This document shows positions 34,755 to 44,065 of a stretch of DNA of 64,000 nucleotides, piece after piece. Under the pieces are notes generated by a model. The model was not told the DNA's origin, ran no database searches, and saw only the letters and a program-made list of their open reading frames with translations. Source of the DNA: Chelydra serpentina (Eukaryota > Chordata > Testudines > Chelydridae); contig JBAIAC010000132.1 in NCBI GenBank assembly GCA_037349315.1, forward strand, positions 868,001-932,000, written 5' to 3'. How positions within the stretch are numbered: position 1 is the first letter of the stretch; each line of letters starts with the position of its first letter. A program made the translations under genes and the position numbers.

Positions 34755-36559
34755 CTGGAAGAATGCCAGAAAGTCGAGGGATGGATTTATCAATGAGTGG
34801 CTTCCTCCCAGGTAACCCCTCCTGGCAGCCCTGCAAGCCGCCTCTCACCTCAGTTTCCCATAATCTCAAGAAAGAGGCTTTGACAAGTTCGGGAACCCCA
34901 GTCTTCCTGAGGTCTGGTTTAGCGCCTTAAAGCTCAGAAACACACACAAAAGCCTTCCCCAAAACCTTGCAGTGGGCACAGCCCAAACTCCCTGTTTGGC
35001 CTGGAGGATGTTCCCTGGGGCTCAGCTCTGTGCTGATTGCCCGCAGGTTGAGAACTACTGCTCCAGACCCAGCTGGCTCTACTGATGTACCACAGAGCCC
35101 ACCCCAGAGATGGCAGGGAGGGCGAGCTGGATGGGGTGAGCCAGCTCCAGGCCCCAGCCCAAAGGAGAACCTCTGTCCTGCGGGATTGTAAAACCTGCCG
35201 TAAGAATCCTAAAGCCGGGTCTCTAACCTCGGGCTCAGGCTATGGCCCTAAGAACAGCCATGTAGACATGGTGACTTGGGCTGGAGCCCAGGCTGTGAAG
35301 CCAGCCTCCTCCCCAGGCTTCAGAGATCAAGCTCCAGCCCAAGCCCAGAAGAGTCTGCATTGCTGTGTGGGCCCCACAGTGCCAGCCCGGCATAGGGCCA
35401 GGCTTTAAGGCTCCTGCTGCAGAGTTTGCAACACAGGATAGACAGACCCTAAAGGGACAAGCCACCCCCTAGGGCTCTTCCATGAGGAATTGGTCATTGC
35501 TCTTTCCTCTCTCGAACAAGGAGCAGGAGCTACACCCCGGGTGGCTGGATTCTGTCAACCTGTTCTGCTAGCAGGAGTTAGAGCCTGGCACAAATCAATC
35601 GCTGATTGAGGGGCCATTTGTTAACTTCCCACTGGGATCTGTTGGAAACAGGGAACTCGGCCAGAGACAGGGTGACCTGCAGGAAACGCTAGGAACAGGC
35701 AGGTTGGGGGAGGAAGCTCAGGCTGAGGATTGGGTTTGTTTATTAGTCTCCGAGTTTCCAGGAAAGCCAAAGCCCAGGAAGGGAATAAGTCTGCACTTAC
35801 GCGCCATGTGCAGGCGGTATTTGGAGTAGGGCAGCAATGTCACCTATTTCCAGGACGAGCGATTAAAAGCACCGTTTAAAGGACTGTAGGGAACGTGAAC
35901 CCTGATTCCTTTCTCAATCAGCCGCGCAGGCTTGGGCAATTCAAGGAGCTCTCTGGGCTTCAGTTTCCCCAGGTGTCTAATGGGTAGAATTCCTACCTCC
36001 CAGGAGGGCGGTGGAGGTTAATAATTCAGAGGAGTAAATGATGCTGAGAGACTCCTACCCAGGGGATGTAGAAATAAAGTCTGCCAGAAAGCTCCCTAGG
36101 ACAATCTAATTCACGGGGGAGGCACTCAGAGCCTGTGGGGTGGGCAACGGGATCAAAGCTTGGGAGAGACAGAGAGAAAAGTTCAAAGCCAAATTCTTCC
36201 TGATACTTCAGCTGGAAAACAAGGCCCTGCAGCATGTGTGAGAAAACCACGTCTGCTCCCGGAGCCTAATGTGGAGGCCCATCGGCAGACTATGTAAGTG
36301 CTGCCTGCCAGGGCTGGGGCTATCGCGCCCCTTCAGTGTGGCTGGGCTGTCCTCAGGGACGTGGCAGAGCGCCAGCGGGCAGAGAACTCTTTCAAAGCCT
36401 GACGCCGCGGATACCCGCGGCCAAGCGATGAACGGAAGGGGCAGAGCCAGCCTTCAAAGCACCATGCCAGTGTATCCCAGGAACGGTCTCCTAGGAGAGG
36501 AAATTCTCCCAGCCCCCTCTCTGTGCAGCATCCCCCGCCCCACTGCGGGAGTCTCTTAC
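34755..36559 (-). other. Putative intron B-C (copy B)
   Basis: Counterpart of 3444-5248. The hairpin repeat is at 35276-35342, a MIR-like piece at about 35873-36028 (now on +), and the hAT-like end CGCAGGTTGAGAACTACTGC at about 35043-35062. Confidence 0.5.
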
Positions 36560-36714
36560 TCTCTCCACCTTGTCTCTGTGTAGAGATACGATGACATTCA
36601 GCTCTTCCTCTGCCACTTGAAATCTCTCCAGGGTGGGTGTTGTCAGCCCCTTCACGGCTGCCATCAGCAGGGCTTGGAGCTGGGCTGAGGTAGGGTGCTC
36701 CCGGCCCCGAGGGT
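36560..36714 (-). CDS. MROH-like gene, exon B (copy B)
   Basis: 155 bp with the same splice sites and phases as 3289-3443. Two residue changes from copy A: Thr for Asn in TTPTLERF, and Val for Met in HRDKVER. Open throughout. Joins exon C in phase 0 to give about 103 residues of helical repeat. With exon 0 and exon A it makes block B the most complete copy in the window, though a linking exon between A and B is still unaccounted for. Confidence 0.6.
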
Positions 36715-38220
36715 CTGCAATGAACAGGGACAAAGCCTGTTGGGACTGAGGATTTCCATGGGCCAGCTGCCCTGGAATAGTCTGTCCCGTGGGAGGCTGG
36801 CAGCGCCTTGTGAGCGTGGAGACTCCCGCTGAGCCCGGTTAGTAAAAAGCCTCGACAGGTGCCAAGGTTTCCTCCATCTTTCATACATTCTCTGGCCCCC
36901 TCTGCCTGAGAAGAGATGGGAGCCTCTCAGGCAGTGCTGGGACCCACAGGGCCATCCCATTGCCTCCCTCTCCAGCCCCTCCTCCCAGGAAGCCCAGCTT
37001 TTGCTGAGAAAGCCTCAGTGTCCTGCAAAGCCCATTCAGGTTGCTTCTTGAGTGCAGCCGAGGGGTCTATCTCATCGACCCCTCGGTCACTGGAGAACCT
37101 GCCCCATGTTCCATCCCACCCCGAGCAAATTGGCTCAGAAACATGAGCAGCCCATGGTGTCTGTGAGGAAACCACTGAGAATAGGGCCCAAATGGGCCCT
37201 TCCCCACCCCGCAGCCTGTGGTGCTGCCACAAAACAGGCAGGAATCGCCAGCAGGACAGAAAGCAGCTTAGACTGGAGGAGCAAATCTGCCTGGCTGAGG
37301 AGAATCCCAAACCGTGAGCCTCTGGGGCCAGACCCCTGTGGGTCAGAACTCACTGGCCACAGTGTTACTCCAGGGGGCCTGGTTCCAGGGTCACCTAAAC
37401 CCAGGGCCTGGGGTGCTGGAGGCCTTGGCCCTGGTGTCTCAGGGCACCTCCTGAGTATTACTGCAGCTGGCCTGCGTGGCGCTGGATTAGCACCGTCTGT
37501 GTCCTGGATGCCAGCAGCGGAGAAGGCAGTAGAGCACAGCAGCGTGACACACACTTGCATAGATAATCCAGGCCCCCGTCATGTCAGAAGCTCCCAGAAT
37601 TGCAGACGTTTGTATGTGCGGCAGGGAGCTCGGTCACTAACCAGAAGAGTAACGAAGGCAGCTAGAGGCCTTTGTAACTCGGACAGAGCCCAGATGTTGG
37701 CAGGCAGGATGGAACCTGGGACTTCTGGAGCTTAGTGCATGAGCCTCTACCACATGAGCTAAACGCCAACTGGCTGTTCGTTACGGCTCTAGAGCAGACC
37801 CCTTTGATCTCTGCCTGTAAGTGGTCTTGGTGCGACTCGATGGGACAGAACGCCACACCCAGGAGGTGTGTGGGTTACCCCTACAAGTGCAGGTCTGGGC
37901 CTCGTCTGATTTTCAGCAGGGCCTGTGTCTCATGGAAAGTGCATCGGAATCAGGCACCTGAGTCAGACACTTCTGCGAATCCCACTAAGCACCTCCGCGC
38001 TTCTTTAGGTGCCTAAACCCCTTGGTCAATCTGGGCCTCATTCAAACAACCCAGAGAAACTCGTCAAGGCTGGCTGGAGCTGATCACACTTGAAGAGTGT
38101 TTCTCTTCAGCTCCCTGAGCAAGGGGCATGTAGTTCTCCTGTCAGAGATACCAGCTCCGGAGATACTAATACACACAGCAGGGGATGCTTTCCATTAGCA
38201 CAGTCACAAAGCATCATTAC
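36715..38220 (-). other. Putative intron A-B (copy B)
   Basis: Counterpart of 1781-3288, holding the tRNA-related SINE (37691-37766) and the TTTAGGTGCCTAAACC repeat near 38003-38021. The missing linking exon should be here if the gene is real. Confidence 0.5.
37691..37766 (-). repeat. tRNA-related SINE head (copy B)
   Basis: Counterpart of 2235-2310. A- and B-box-like strings are preserved (GAGCTAAA and GGATGGAACCTGGGA as seen on +). Confidence 0.55.
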
Positions 38221-38321
38221 CATCATCATATGGGAGATGCTCGTTAATGAGGAGGTGGGAGTGTCGTCTTCTTCCTGCTCTTCTGGGCTCCCCTTCGTCT
38301 CCACCGGCTCCGTCATCATCC
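38221..38321 (-). CDS. MROH-like gene, exon A (copy B)
   Basis: 101 bp with acceptor TTTCTGCTCCAG and donor GTAATG. It takes one base from exon 0, so exon 0 (ending GATCTTACAG) joins as ...QQDLTG-MMTEPVETKG without a frame break. The peptide is acidic (EEQEEDD) and ends SISHMMM. This phase agreement across about 1.76 kb of intron is the best evidence that exons 0 and A belong to one gene. Confidence 0.6.
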
Positions 38322-39565
38322 CTGGAGCAGAAAGAAACATTCTTAGCCCTTCGCTTTTCCATGTGTTATCCCTGGTTTACAGAGGATGGACGTGGGGCAC
38401 AGAGCCCTGACGCGAATCGCCCAGGGCCAGACTGAAGGTTGCTGGCAGAGCTAGGTCCCAGTACCAAAAGGAAGGGGAAAGGTCGATGGGAAACCAGGAC
38501 TCTGAGACTTCCAGTCCCCAGGGGCAATGGAGAGAAGCCAACGCTCCAGGTCAGCCTGATTGCCGGGGCGGGCAGGTTAATGTCAGAGTCAGGGGCTCAG
38601 AAAGGTCCTGTCCTCCATGGGAGCTGGAATTGCCTGGGTCAGACAGAGTGGGGCCGAGCGAAGGAGAGAGCAGGGGCCCGAGCTGAGCTGGGGAACAGAG
38701 CCGGGCCAGCCAGCGGGGCCAGGCACACAGCCCAGGGAGAGCAGACCCTGTGCTGGGAGCGGGGCTGAGGCCACAGAGCCAGCGGGGCCAGAGAAGCAGC
38801 CTCGGGGGCTGGAGGCAGAGCAGCAGCAGCAGTGCTGAGGCAGGGTGGAGCCGGAGCTAGAACATTGGGGCTGGGGCTGGAGCTGGAGCAGTCTGGAGCT
38901 GGGTGCACAGAGCAACTGGGGCCAGCCAAGGGGGGACCCTGGGCAAAGGGCCCAGCGCAGAAAGACACCCCCGGCCAAGGGTCCTTGCAGGCCAGACTGG
39001 GAGGGGGATCTGAACCCAACAGGGGGCTGATGCTGGGAAGAAGGGTCCCACCACCCAAAGCCTAGAGGTGTGTGGCCACCACCAGAGCAAGTGTCCAACC
39101 CACAGCATCCCTGCAGCACAGCCAGGGTCTGAGAAGGAGCCTGGGACCTACAAGGAACCGACTGTGAACTGCCCTGACATTGCAGAGACACTGTTCATGA
39201 TGTTCCTGCCACAGAGCGGGTGACGTGTTTCCTTTCACCTTTCCCATGTTTCCTTATTCTTTTTTACATTCATTGCTGATTAAATACATTGTATTTGCTT
39301 TAAACTGTATGTAATGATGAGTGGGTGAGGGAAGTGCCAGTGCAGAGAGAGCACCCCGGAGTGGGGACACTCTAGCCCCTGTCCTAGGTGACCACAGCGA
39401 GGTTGGGGGTGGAGCCAGCCACGTAGCCAGGTCCAGAGTACAGCGGGAGCGGAGCTAAAAAAGGCGCCTCCCCCTGTACTCACCCTGCGGCGCTCTGGCG
39501 GCGCTCCAGCTGTTCGGCGGCACTTCGGCGGCGGGTCCTTCACTCACCCCGGGTCCTCGGTGGTA
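38322..39565. other. Putative intron 0-A, GC-rich (copy B)
   Basis: Counterpart of 436-1679: a MIR-like piece next to exon A, then GC-rich low-complexity sequence with many overlapping open frames on both strands, none with a domain. Confidence 0.5.
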
Positions 39566-39790
39566 CCCGCCGCCAAAATGCCGCCGAAGACCCGGAGCGA
39601 GTGAAGGACCCGCCGCCGAAGACCCGGAGCGCCGCCAGTTGAGTGCAAGAAGCGGTGCCTTAAAAAGAAGCGGCTCCTTTTTTTAGCTCCGCTCCCCCTT
39701 TTAAAAAAAGGGGCCACTTCCCTTTTAAGGCACCGCTTCTGCTCACAGGGGGAGCGGCCGCTACCTCTGCTCCCCCCGGCTACGCTACTG
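39566..39790. repeat. GC-rich repeat with strong hairpin
   Basis: GCCGCCGAAGACCCGGAGCG is present twice near 39578-39632. Then AGAAGCGGTGCCTTAAAA (39648-39665) is a perfect 18-base inverted match of TTTTAAGGCACCGCTTCT (39723-39740). Inside it a second stem pairs GGCTCCTTTTTTT with AAAAAAAGGGGCC. It looks like a foldback (MITE-like) element. This is the point where copy A breaks off into satellite. Confidence 0.75.
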
Positions 39791-40076
39791 GGTGGAGCCT
39801 CCTAGGAATCTTGGGCCCAGTCTTGTCGGGCGTACGAGAACTCTGCCAGACAGGAGAGTGGAAGGGGAGACCTCGAGAGCAGGGAGGCCTCTGGGTAAAG
39901 GAAGTGGGAGCGAAGACTCAGATCCTTCCGCTAGCCCATTTCACCGGATTAGTGCAGAGGCCAGGAAAATACCCCACAATAGCAAAACCATTCTCCTGCT
40001 TACATAAGGCTTGTAGAGTGACTGGTGTGAGTATTCCTCACAGGCTCCTCGCTAACCATGTGGTCTGTATCCTCAC

Positions 40077-40218
40077 CTGTAAGATCCTGTTGGACTTTGT
40101 CTGGCTTCTCCTGCAGCTTCTCCTCCTCTGACTCTACCCAGTTCTCAGCTGCTTTCTTCTTCTTCTCCTTCTTCAGGGAAAAGCACGTCCACTTTCTTCG
40201 AGAGGAAACTATTCTCTC
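40077..40218 (-). CDS. MROH-like gene, exon 0 (block B only)
   Basis: 142-bp exon on minus. It has acceptor TTCTATTCCAG before 40218 and a GTGAGG donor after 40077. It enters in phase 0 and leaves with one base over, exactly what exon A requires. The peptide begins ERIVSSRRKWTCFSLKKEKK, continues KKAAENWVESEEEKLQEKPD and ends KVQQDLT. It is a basic, then acidic, charged N-terminal-type segment. Basic RRK/KKEKKKK clusters are common in the N-terminal parts of MROH proteins as I recall. The frame is also open upstream into the intron (to 40257), but the acceptor is strong. Absent from block A. No start codon or promoter could be placed. Confidence 0.5.
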
Positions 40219-40367
40219 CTGGAATAGAAAGAAGGAGGAAATGGGTTTTTCTGTCATTCTCTAAAGAAAGGAAATTAGTTTGCCCAGGATTCCCAGATCC
40301 AAGAGAGTGGTCTTTTGAAACCATCTGCTCCTCTAATAGCCAAGACTGGTTCATACAACTAAGAACA

Positions 40368-40722
40368 TAAACAACATAAGATCGGCCATACTGGGTCAAA
40401 CCAAAGGTCCATCTAGCCCAGTATCCTGTTTTCCGACAGTGACCAGTGCCAGGTGTCCCAGAGGGAATGAACAGATAATCATTACATGATCCCTTCCTTG
40501 TTATTCATTCCTGGCTTCTGGCAAACAGAGGCTAGGGACACCATCCCTTCCCATCCTGGTTAAAGCCATTGATGGACCTATGCTCCATGAATTTATCTAG
40601 TTCATTTTTCAACCCTGTTATAGTCTTGGCCTTCACAACATACTTGGCAAAGAGATCCACAAGTTAACTGTACGTTGTGTGGAAAAATACTTCCCTTTCT
40701 TTGTTTTAAACCGGCTTCTTAT
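40368..40722 (-). mobile_element. CR1 LINE 3' end (ORF2 tail plus UTR)
   Basis: On the minus strand the start reads as a decayed CR1 ORF2 C-terminus (KYFSTQRTVNLWISLP), then a UTR with GGGATGGTGTCCCTAGCCTC, CCTCTGGGACACCTGGCACT and TGGACCTTTGGTTTGACCCA. This is a common turtle-type CR1 tail. It is 5' truncated near the tRNA-Cys relic. Confidence 0.7.
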
Positions 40723-40738
40723 TAACAAAGGCATCAAA

Positions 40739-40809
40739 GGGGGCACTTGGATTTGAACCAAGGACTACTTACGGTGCAGTCAAACACTCTACCACTGAGC
40801 TCTACCCCC
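40739..40809 (-). tRNA. tRNA-Cys(GCA)-like gene, probably a pseudogene
   Basis: On minus, GGGGGTAGAGCTCAGTGGTA opens it. The acceptor GGGGGTA/TGCCCCC pairs throughout with one G-T. The D arm is GCTC/GAGT, the anticodon arm is TTTGACTGCACCGTAAG with GCA, and the T arm is CTTGG-TTCAAAT-CCAAG. It is 71 bases, against 72 for the usual gene. The anticodon loop CTGCACC departs from the usual CTGCAGA, and the stem has a mismatch plus wobble. No T4 terminator lies close downstream. The internal promoter boxes look usable (GGTTCAAATCC), so a low level of transcription is possible. Confidence 0.75.
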
Positions 40810-40889
40810 ATGACTAGACCCAGCCTCAGGTGGGGATCACACATGGGACCATTGTGAAACAGGAATTCTTCTGGGGAAGTTCTAGGGTC

Positions 40890-40970
40890 TTTGTTGTGCC
40901 GGAGGTCAGACTAGATTATCAGGCCTGGCCTTAGAGCCTTTGAAACTATTAATTTATGAACTTAAAATTG
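40890..40970 (+). mobile_element. CR1-like 3' tail fragment
   Basis: GGAGGTCAGACTAGATTATC followed by CTGGCCTTAGAGCC and TATTAATTTATGAAC matches the 3' terminal wording of CR1-type elements (AGACTAGATGA..TCTATGAA). Confidence 0.55.
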
Positions 40971-41304
40971 GCCTCGACTTCTAGTATGAAAGTTGCTGCT
41001 CCTGTTCAAGAGGAGATGCTTTGAGGTTTCCTTGGGGAGAGGCACCAGGACCCCTGTTCCCCCTTTGTTATAGCCTGGCTTGGATGGAGCACATCACAGC
41101 TTCTCTCCTTTTGCTCTATAATAAACTTCCACGTACCAGATCTTCCCGTCCTAGCACAGTCACTGGCTACGTTTCCTAGCCTGACTCTCACTCCATGGAT
41201 CTCACTCCTCCTCTGCCAGTTGACAGACATGGGTACAACAAAGGTCAATTTCTATTTTCTTTGCTCATTGCCTGGGCCTAGTTGCAAAAATGCTTCACTC
41301 CTTT
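40971..41304. other. Unrecognised sequence before the LTR
   Basis: No gene or repeat family recognised. Confidence 0.4.
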
Positions 41305-42392
41305 TGTAACGATGCTGGTTCTGGCGGGACCAAACTGAGAGTGCCAGTTCAGGACAAATTGCTTCAAGCAGGGCAACTACAGCCCAAGGCTGGGGTTCTT
41401 CCACCTCTAAGGCACCAAACCAGCCAGACAGAGGAGACTTTGGTTTTAACCACTGGCTAACCACAAGTCATCCCAAGCAATCCCCTAAGATACTCCAGTT
41501 TCCCAGTCTCACCACCAGTGCCACTCGTTATGGGGACAAATGGTCATGAAAACCAATGCCCCAGTAAAAGAAAACAGGTTCTCCCGATCCCAACGGACCG
41601 AACCTCAGAGCCAGGTCAATATACAACTTAAATCTTACCCACAAATCACGCTGTTGCCAATCCTTTAGAATCTAAAATCTAAAGGTTTATTCATAAAAGG
41701 AAAAAGGTATAGATGAGAGCTAGAATTGGTTAAAAGGAATGAATTACATACAGTAATGGCAAAGTTCTTGGTTCAGGCTTGCAGAGATGGAATACTGCAG
41801 GTTCAAATCAAATCTCTGGATTACATCCCCAGCTGGGATGGGTCCTTCAGTCCTTTGTTCAAAGCTTCCACGTGTAGCAAGGTTCCTCCAGAGGTAAGAA
41901 GCAGGAAATGAAGACAAAATGGAGATGAGGCAGCTGCCTTTTATAGTTTCTTCCAGGTGTAAAGACACCTCTTTCCTTACTGTGGAAAATCACAGCAAAA
42001 TGGAGTCTGGAGTCACATGGGCAAGTCTCCGCATACCTTACTGAATCATAAGGTGTGTCTGCCTCCTCTCAATGGGCTAATTGTATAGTCGATGGTCCTT
42101 AATGGGCCATCAGCATGCCTGGCAGAGCTGATAGCTTGTCCTGGGTCCCAGAAGCCCAGCCCCAGTTTGAAAGACAGACATACAGTATAAAGCCATTGAA
42201 CTACAGACAGTATGAAGCCAATATTCATAACTTCAACTACAAAACTGATACATGCATATAAATGGCATAATCATAACCAGCCAAGCATAACCTGGTCTTA
42301 GACACCTCATTTGACCCCCTTTATATAAGATTTGGTGCCACTACAGGACCTTGGTTGTAACAATGATCTGTATGGTCGCAGTTATTGTCAAT
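41305..42392 (-). mobile_element. Solo LTR (endogenous retrovirus-type), minus strand
   Basis: The minus strand has a promoter-like CTATAAAAGGCAGC (TATA box at 41937-41946) and, about 250 bases on, an AATAAA signal (41686-41691). It ends GCATCGTTACA at 41305. The layout is that of U3-R-U5 without internal genes, so recombination between two LTRs has probably removed the provirus body. The flanks on the + strand, TCACTCCTTT before 41305 and TCACTCCTTT after 42392, are identical over 10 bases. This could be a target-site duplication, but it is longer than the 4-6 bases normal for retroviruses. An alternative start at TGTCTAAGACC (42304) exists. There is no coding capacity. Confidence 0.65.
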
Positions 42393-44065
42393 AACGTCAC
42401 TCCTTTGTGCACAGAATGCTCGGACACTGGGGACAGATAAGGCCAAGGTGAAAACCAATAAGCCTCTGTTCCCAGAGAACCCAGTAAAAGGAACAAAAGA
42501 TTGTCATCTAGAAGGTTTGAGGGGCGGGAAAGATGGATTAGCAGCTGCAAATATGTTGACTTATTCTCAACTATTTCAAAATCTGGAATGTATTAGCATG
42601 GGGAAAATAACCAGTAAACTTTAAATCAGGCCTGCACAATGTGCGGCCCGGGGGCTGCATGCGGCCCGCGTGGGCTCACTGTGCCACCCGTGGGGGGGGT
42701 GAGTAGGCAAATGCGGGGTGAGGCAAGCCAACGGCGGGCTGGACGGCCGGCGGGTGGGCGGGCTGGTGAAGAGGCCAGTGCCAGGCTGGGGAGTGGGTGA
42801 ATCAGCGGCAGGGGGCGGGGGCAGCGGCAGAAGGTAAGAGGCCAGCAGCGGGCAGGCACGTGAGCTGGCGGCAAATCTCCCAAATTCAAAATCTGGGACT
42901 GTGTCCGTTGGTCCTTTTTTCTGCTTGTCTGTGGCCTGGGGGTTGTCCCAATGCTGCAAAGAGGGTTTCCCCAAAGGACGGTGCTTGCTTCTAACCCCCG
43001 AGGCCGTCAGTGTGTCTGCTCTTCTCTAGTCAGCCAACTTGACAAGTCTGATTGTCCTTGGTCTGGTTCCCATCCCCTCTCCAAGGGTTGCAGCTGTCTG
43101 GAGGTGCTGCCTTCCACGCCTTCCTCATTCACACCTCCGGGTGGGGCGGAGCGGGGAGTGGGTGGGTCCTATTTACTGCTGTGATCCGGTCACCCTATGC
43201 GCGCTGTTTCTTTCCCCCTCTACAGGCTTCCACACCCCACAGCTGGGGAAGGAGGGGTTGTTTCCGCAGAGCGGGCGGTGCTGGGGGGGCGGTATTTCTG
43301 CGGGGCTGGGGGGGTTTCGGCCCTCAGCTGTTTTCTTTGGACTAATATGGTCCTCGCCGCTTTACGAGTGCAGGCCTGCTTTAAATGAACAATTTCCCAT
43401 ACTCTTTATAACGCCCAATCAGAAGTTAGGCCACCAAAACAATAACAAAGAAATCACACTGAGACCCATGGGAAATCTGGTCGGCAGTTTATTTAAACTC
43501 CTTTCCTGGAAAGGAATTGCAGGGGGGAATTTACACATCTATTTTATATAGCCCAATGGGGGTTTTGAAGTCTGTCTCCATGAGATTATTTCTGAGAGAA
43601 CTACCAAGATGACAGCTAGGGGATGGGAGTGGAGCTGTAGCACTTTCAATAGCTTCAGATTTATTTTTTCTGCATATTTGAGCTCATTTATGTGTGTTTC
43701 AATCATGTAAATTCGGAGATACACATACATGAGACAATCATTACATGAGACAAAAGGTTAATATTCTCTACTTGAAGGCCAGGAGTGCATTAGGAGTTCC
43801 CATTCCCCAAGGGAAATACTATTTATGGAAATATCAATCTAAATTCGACACCAGTTTTGTTATCTTCCCTTTAGGTTATATCCATGGAAATTCACCCAGA
43901 CTAGTCTGCGGAAAGAGAAAATAATCGAATTCTGCCTCCAAGGCACTTGAAAGGCTGAAGCTGCAGGAGAACTGAAAGATGCCCACATTCAAATCAAAAG
44001 GGAACGCTGAGAACTGACTGTTGCAACACGAGCCACCACCAGTCCCTACAACAGGGGTGGCCAAC
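42115..44065 (+). repeat. Direct segmental duplication, copy B
   Basis: Direct copy of 15201-17137. At its left edge this copy runs on smoothly inside the LTR, so the B arrangement is the original one and the joint at 15201 is derived. At the right edge both copies enter satellite after the hAT-like end CAGGGGTGGCCAAC (44052-44065). It contains the same GC-rich repeat (42632-42890) and unrecognised 1.2 kb. Confidence 0.95.
42393..44051. other. Duplicated right segment, no gene confirmed (copy B)
   Basis: Counterpart of 15465-17123. The 170-codon frame (43039-43551) is open with several substitutions, including changes of class. There is no domain and no splice context. Confidence 0.4.

Larger units (their letters stand above)
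31888..39565 (-). repeat. Inverted segmental duplication, arm copy B
   Basis: Reverse complement of 436-8113 and direct copy of the part of block C in view (59763 on). Abuts satellite at 31888, inside what in block A is a LINE, and continues into unique DNA at 39565. Includes the LINE 5' region (31888-32440), GC-rich arm DNA (32440-33300), the dispersed repeat (33446-33737), palindromes and exons C, B and A on the minus strand. Confidence 0.95.
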
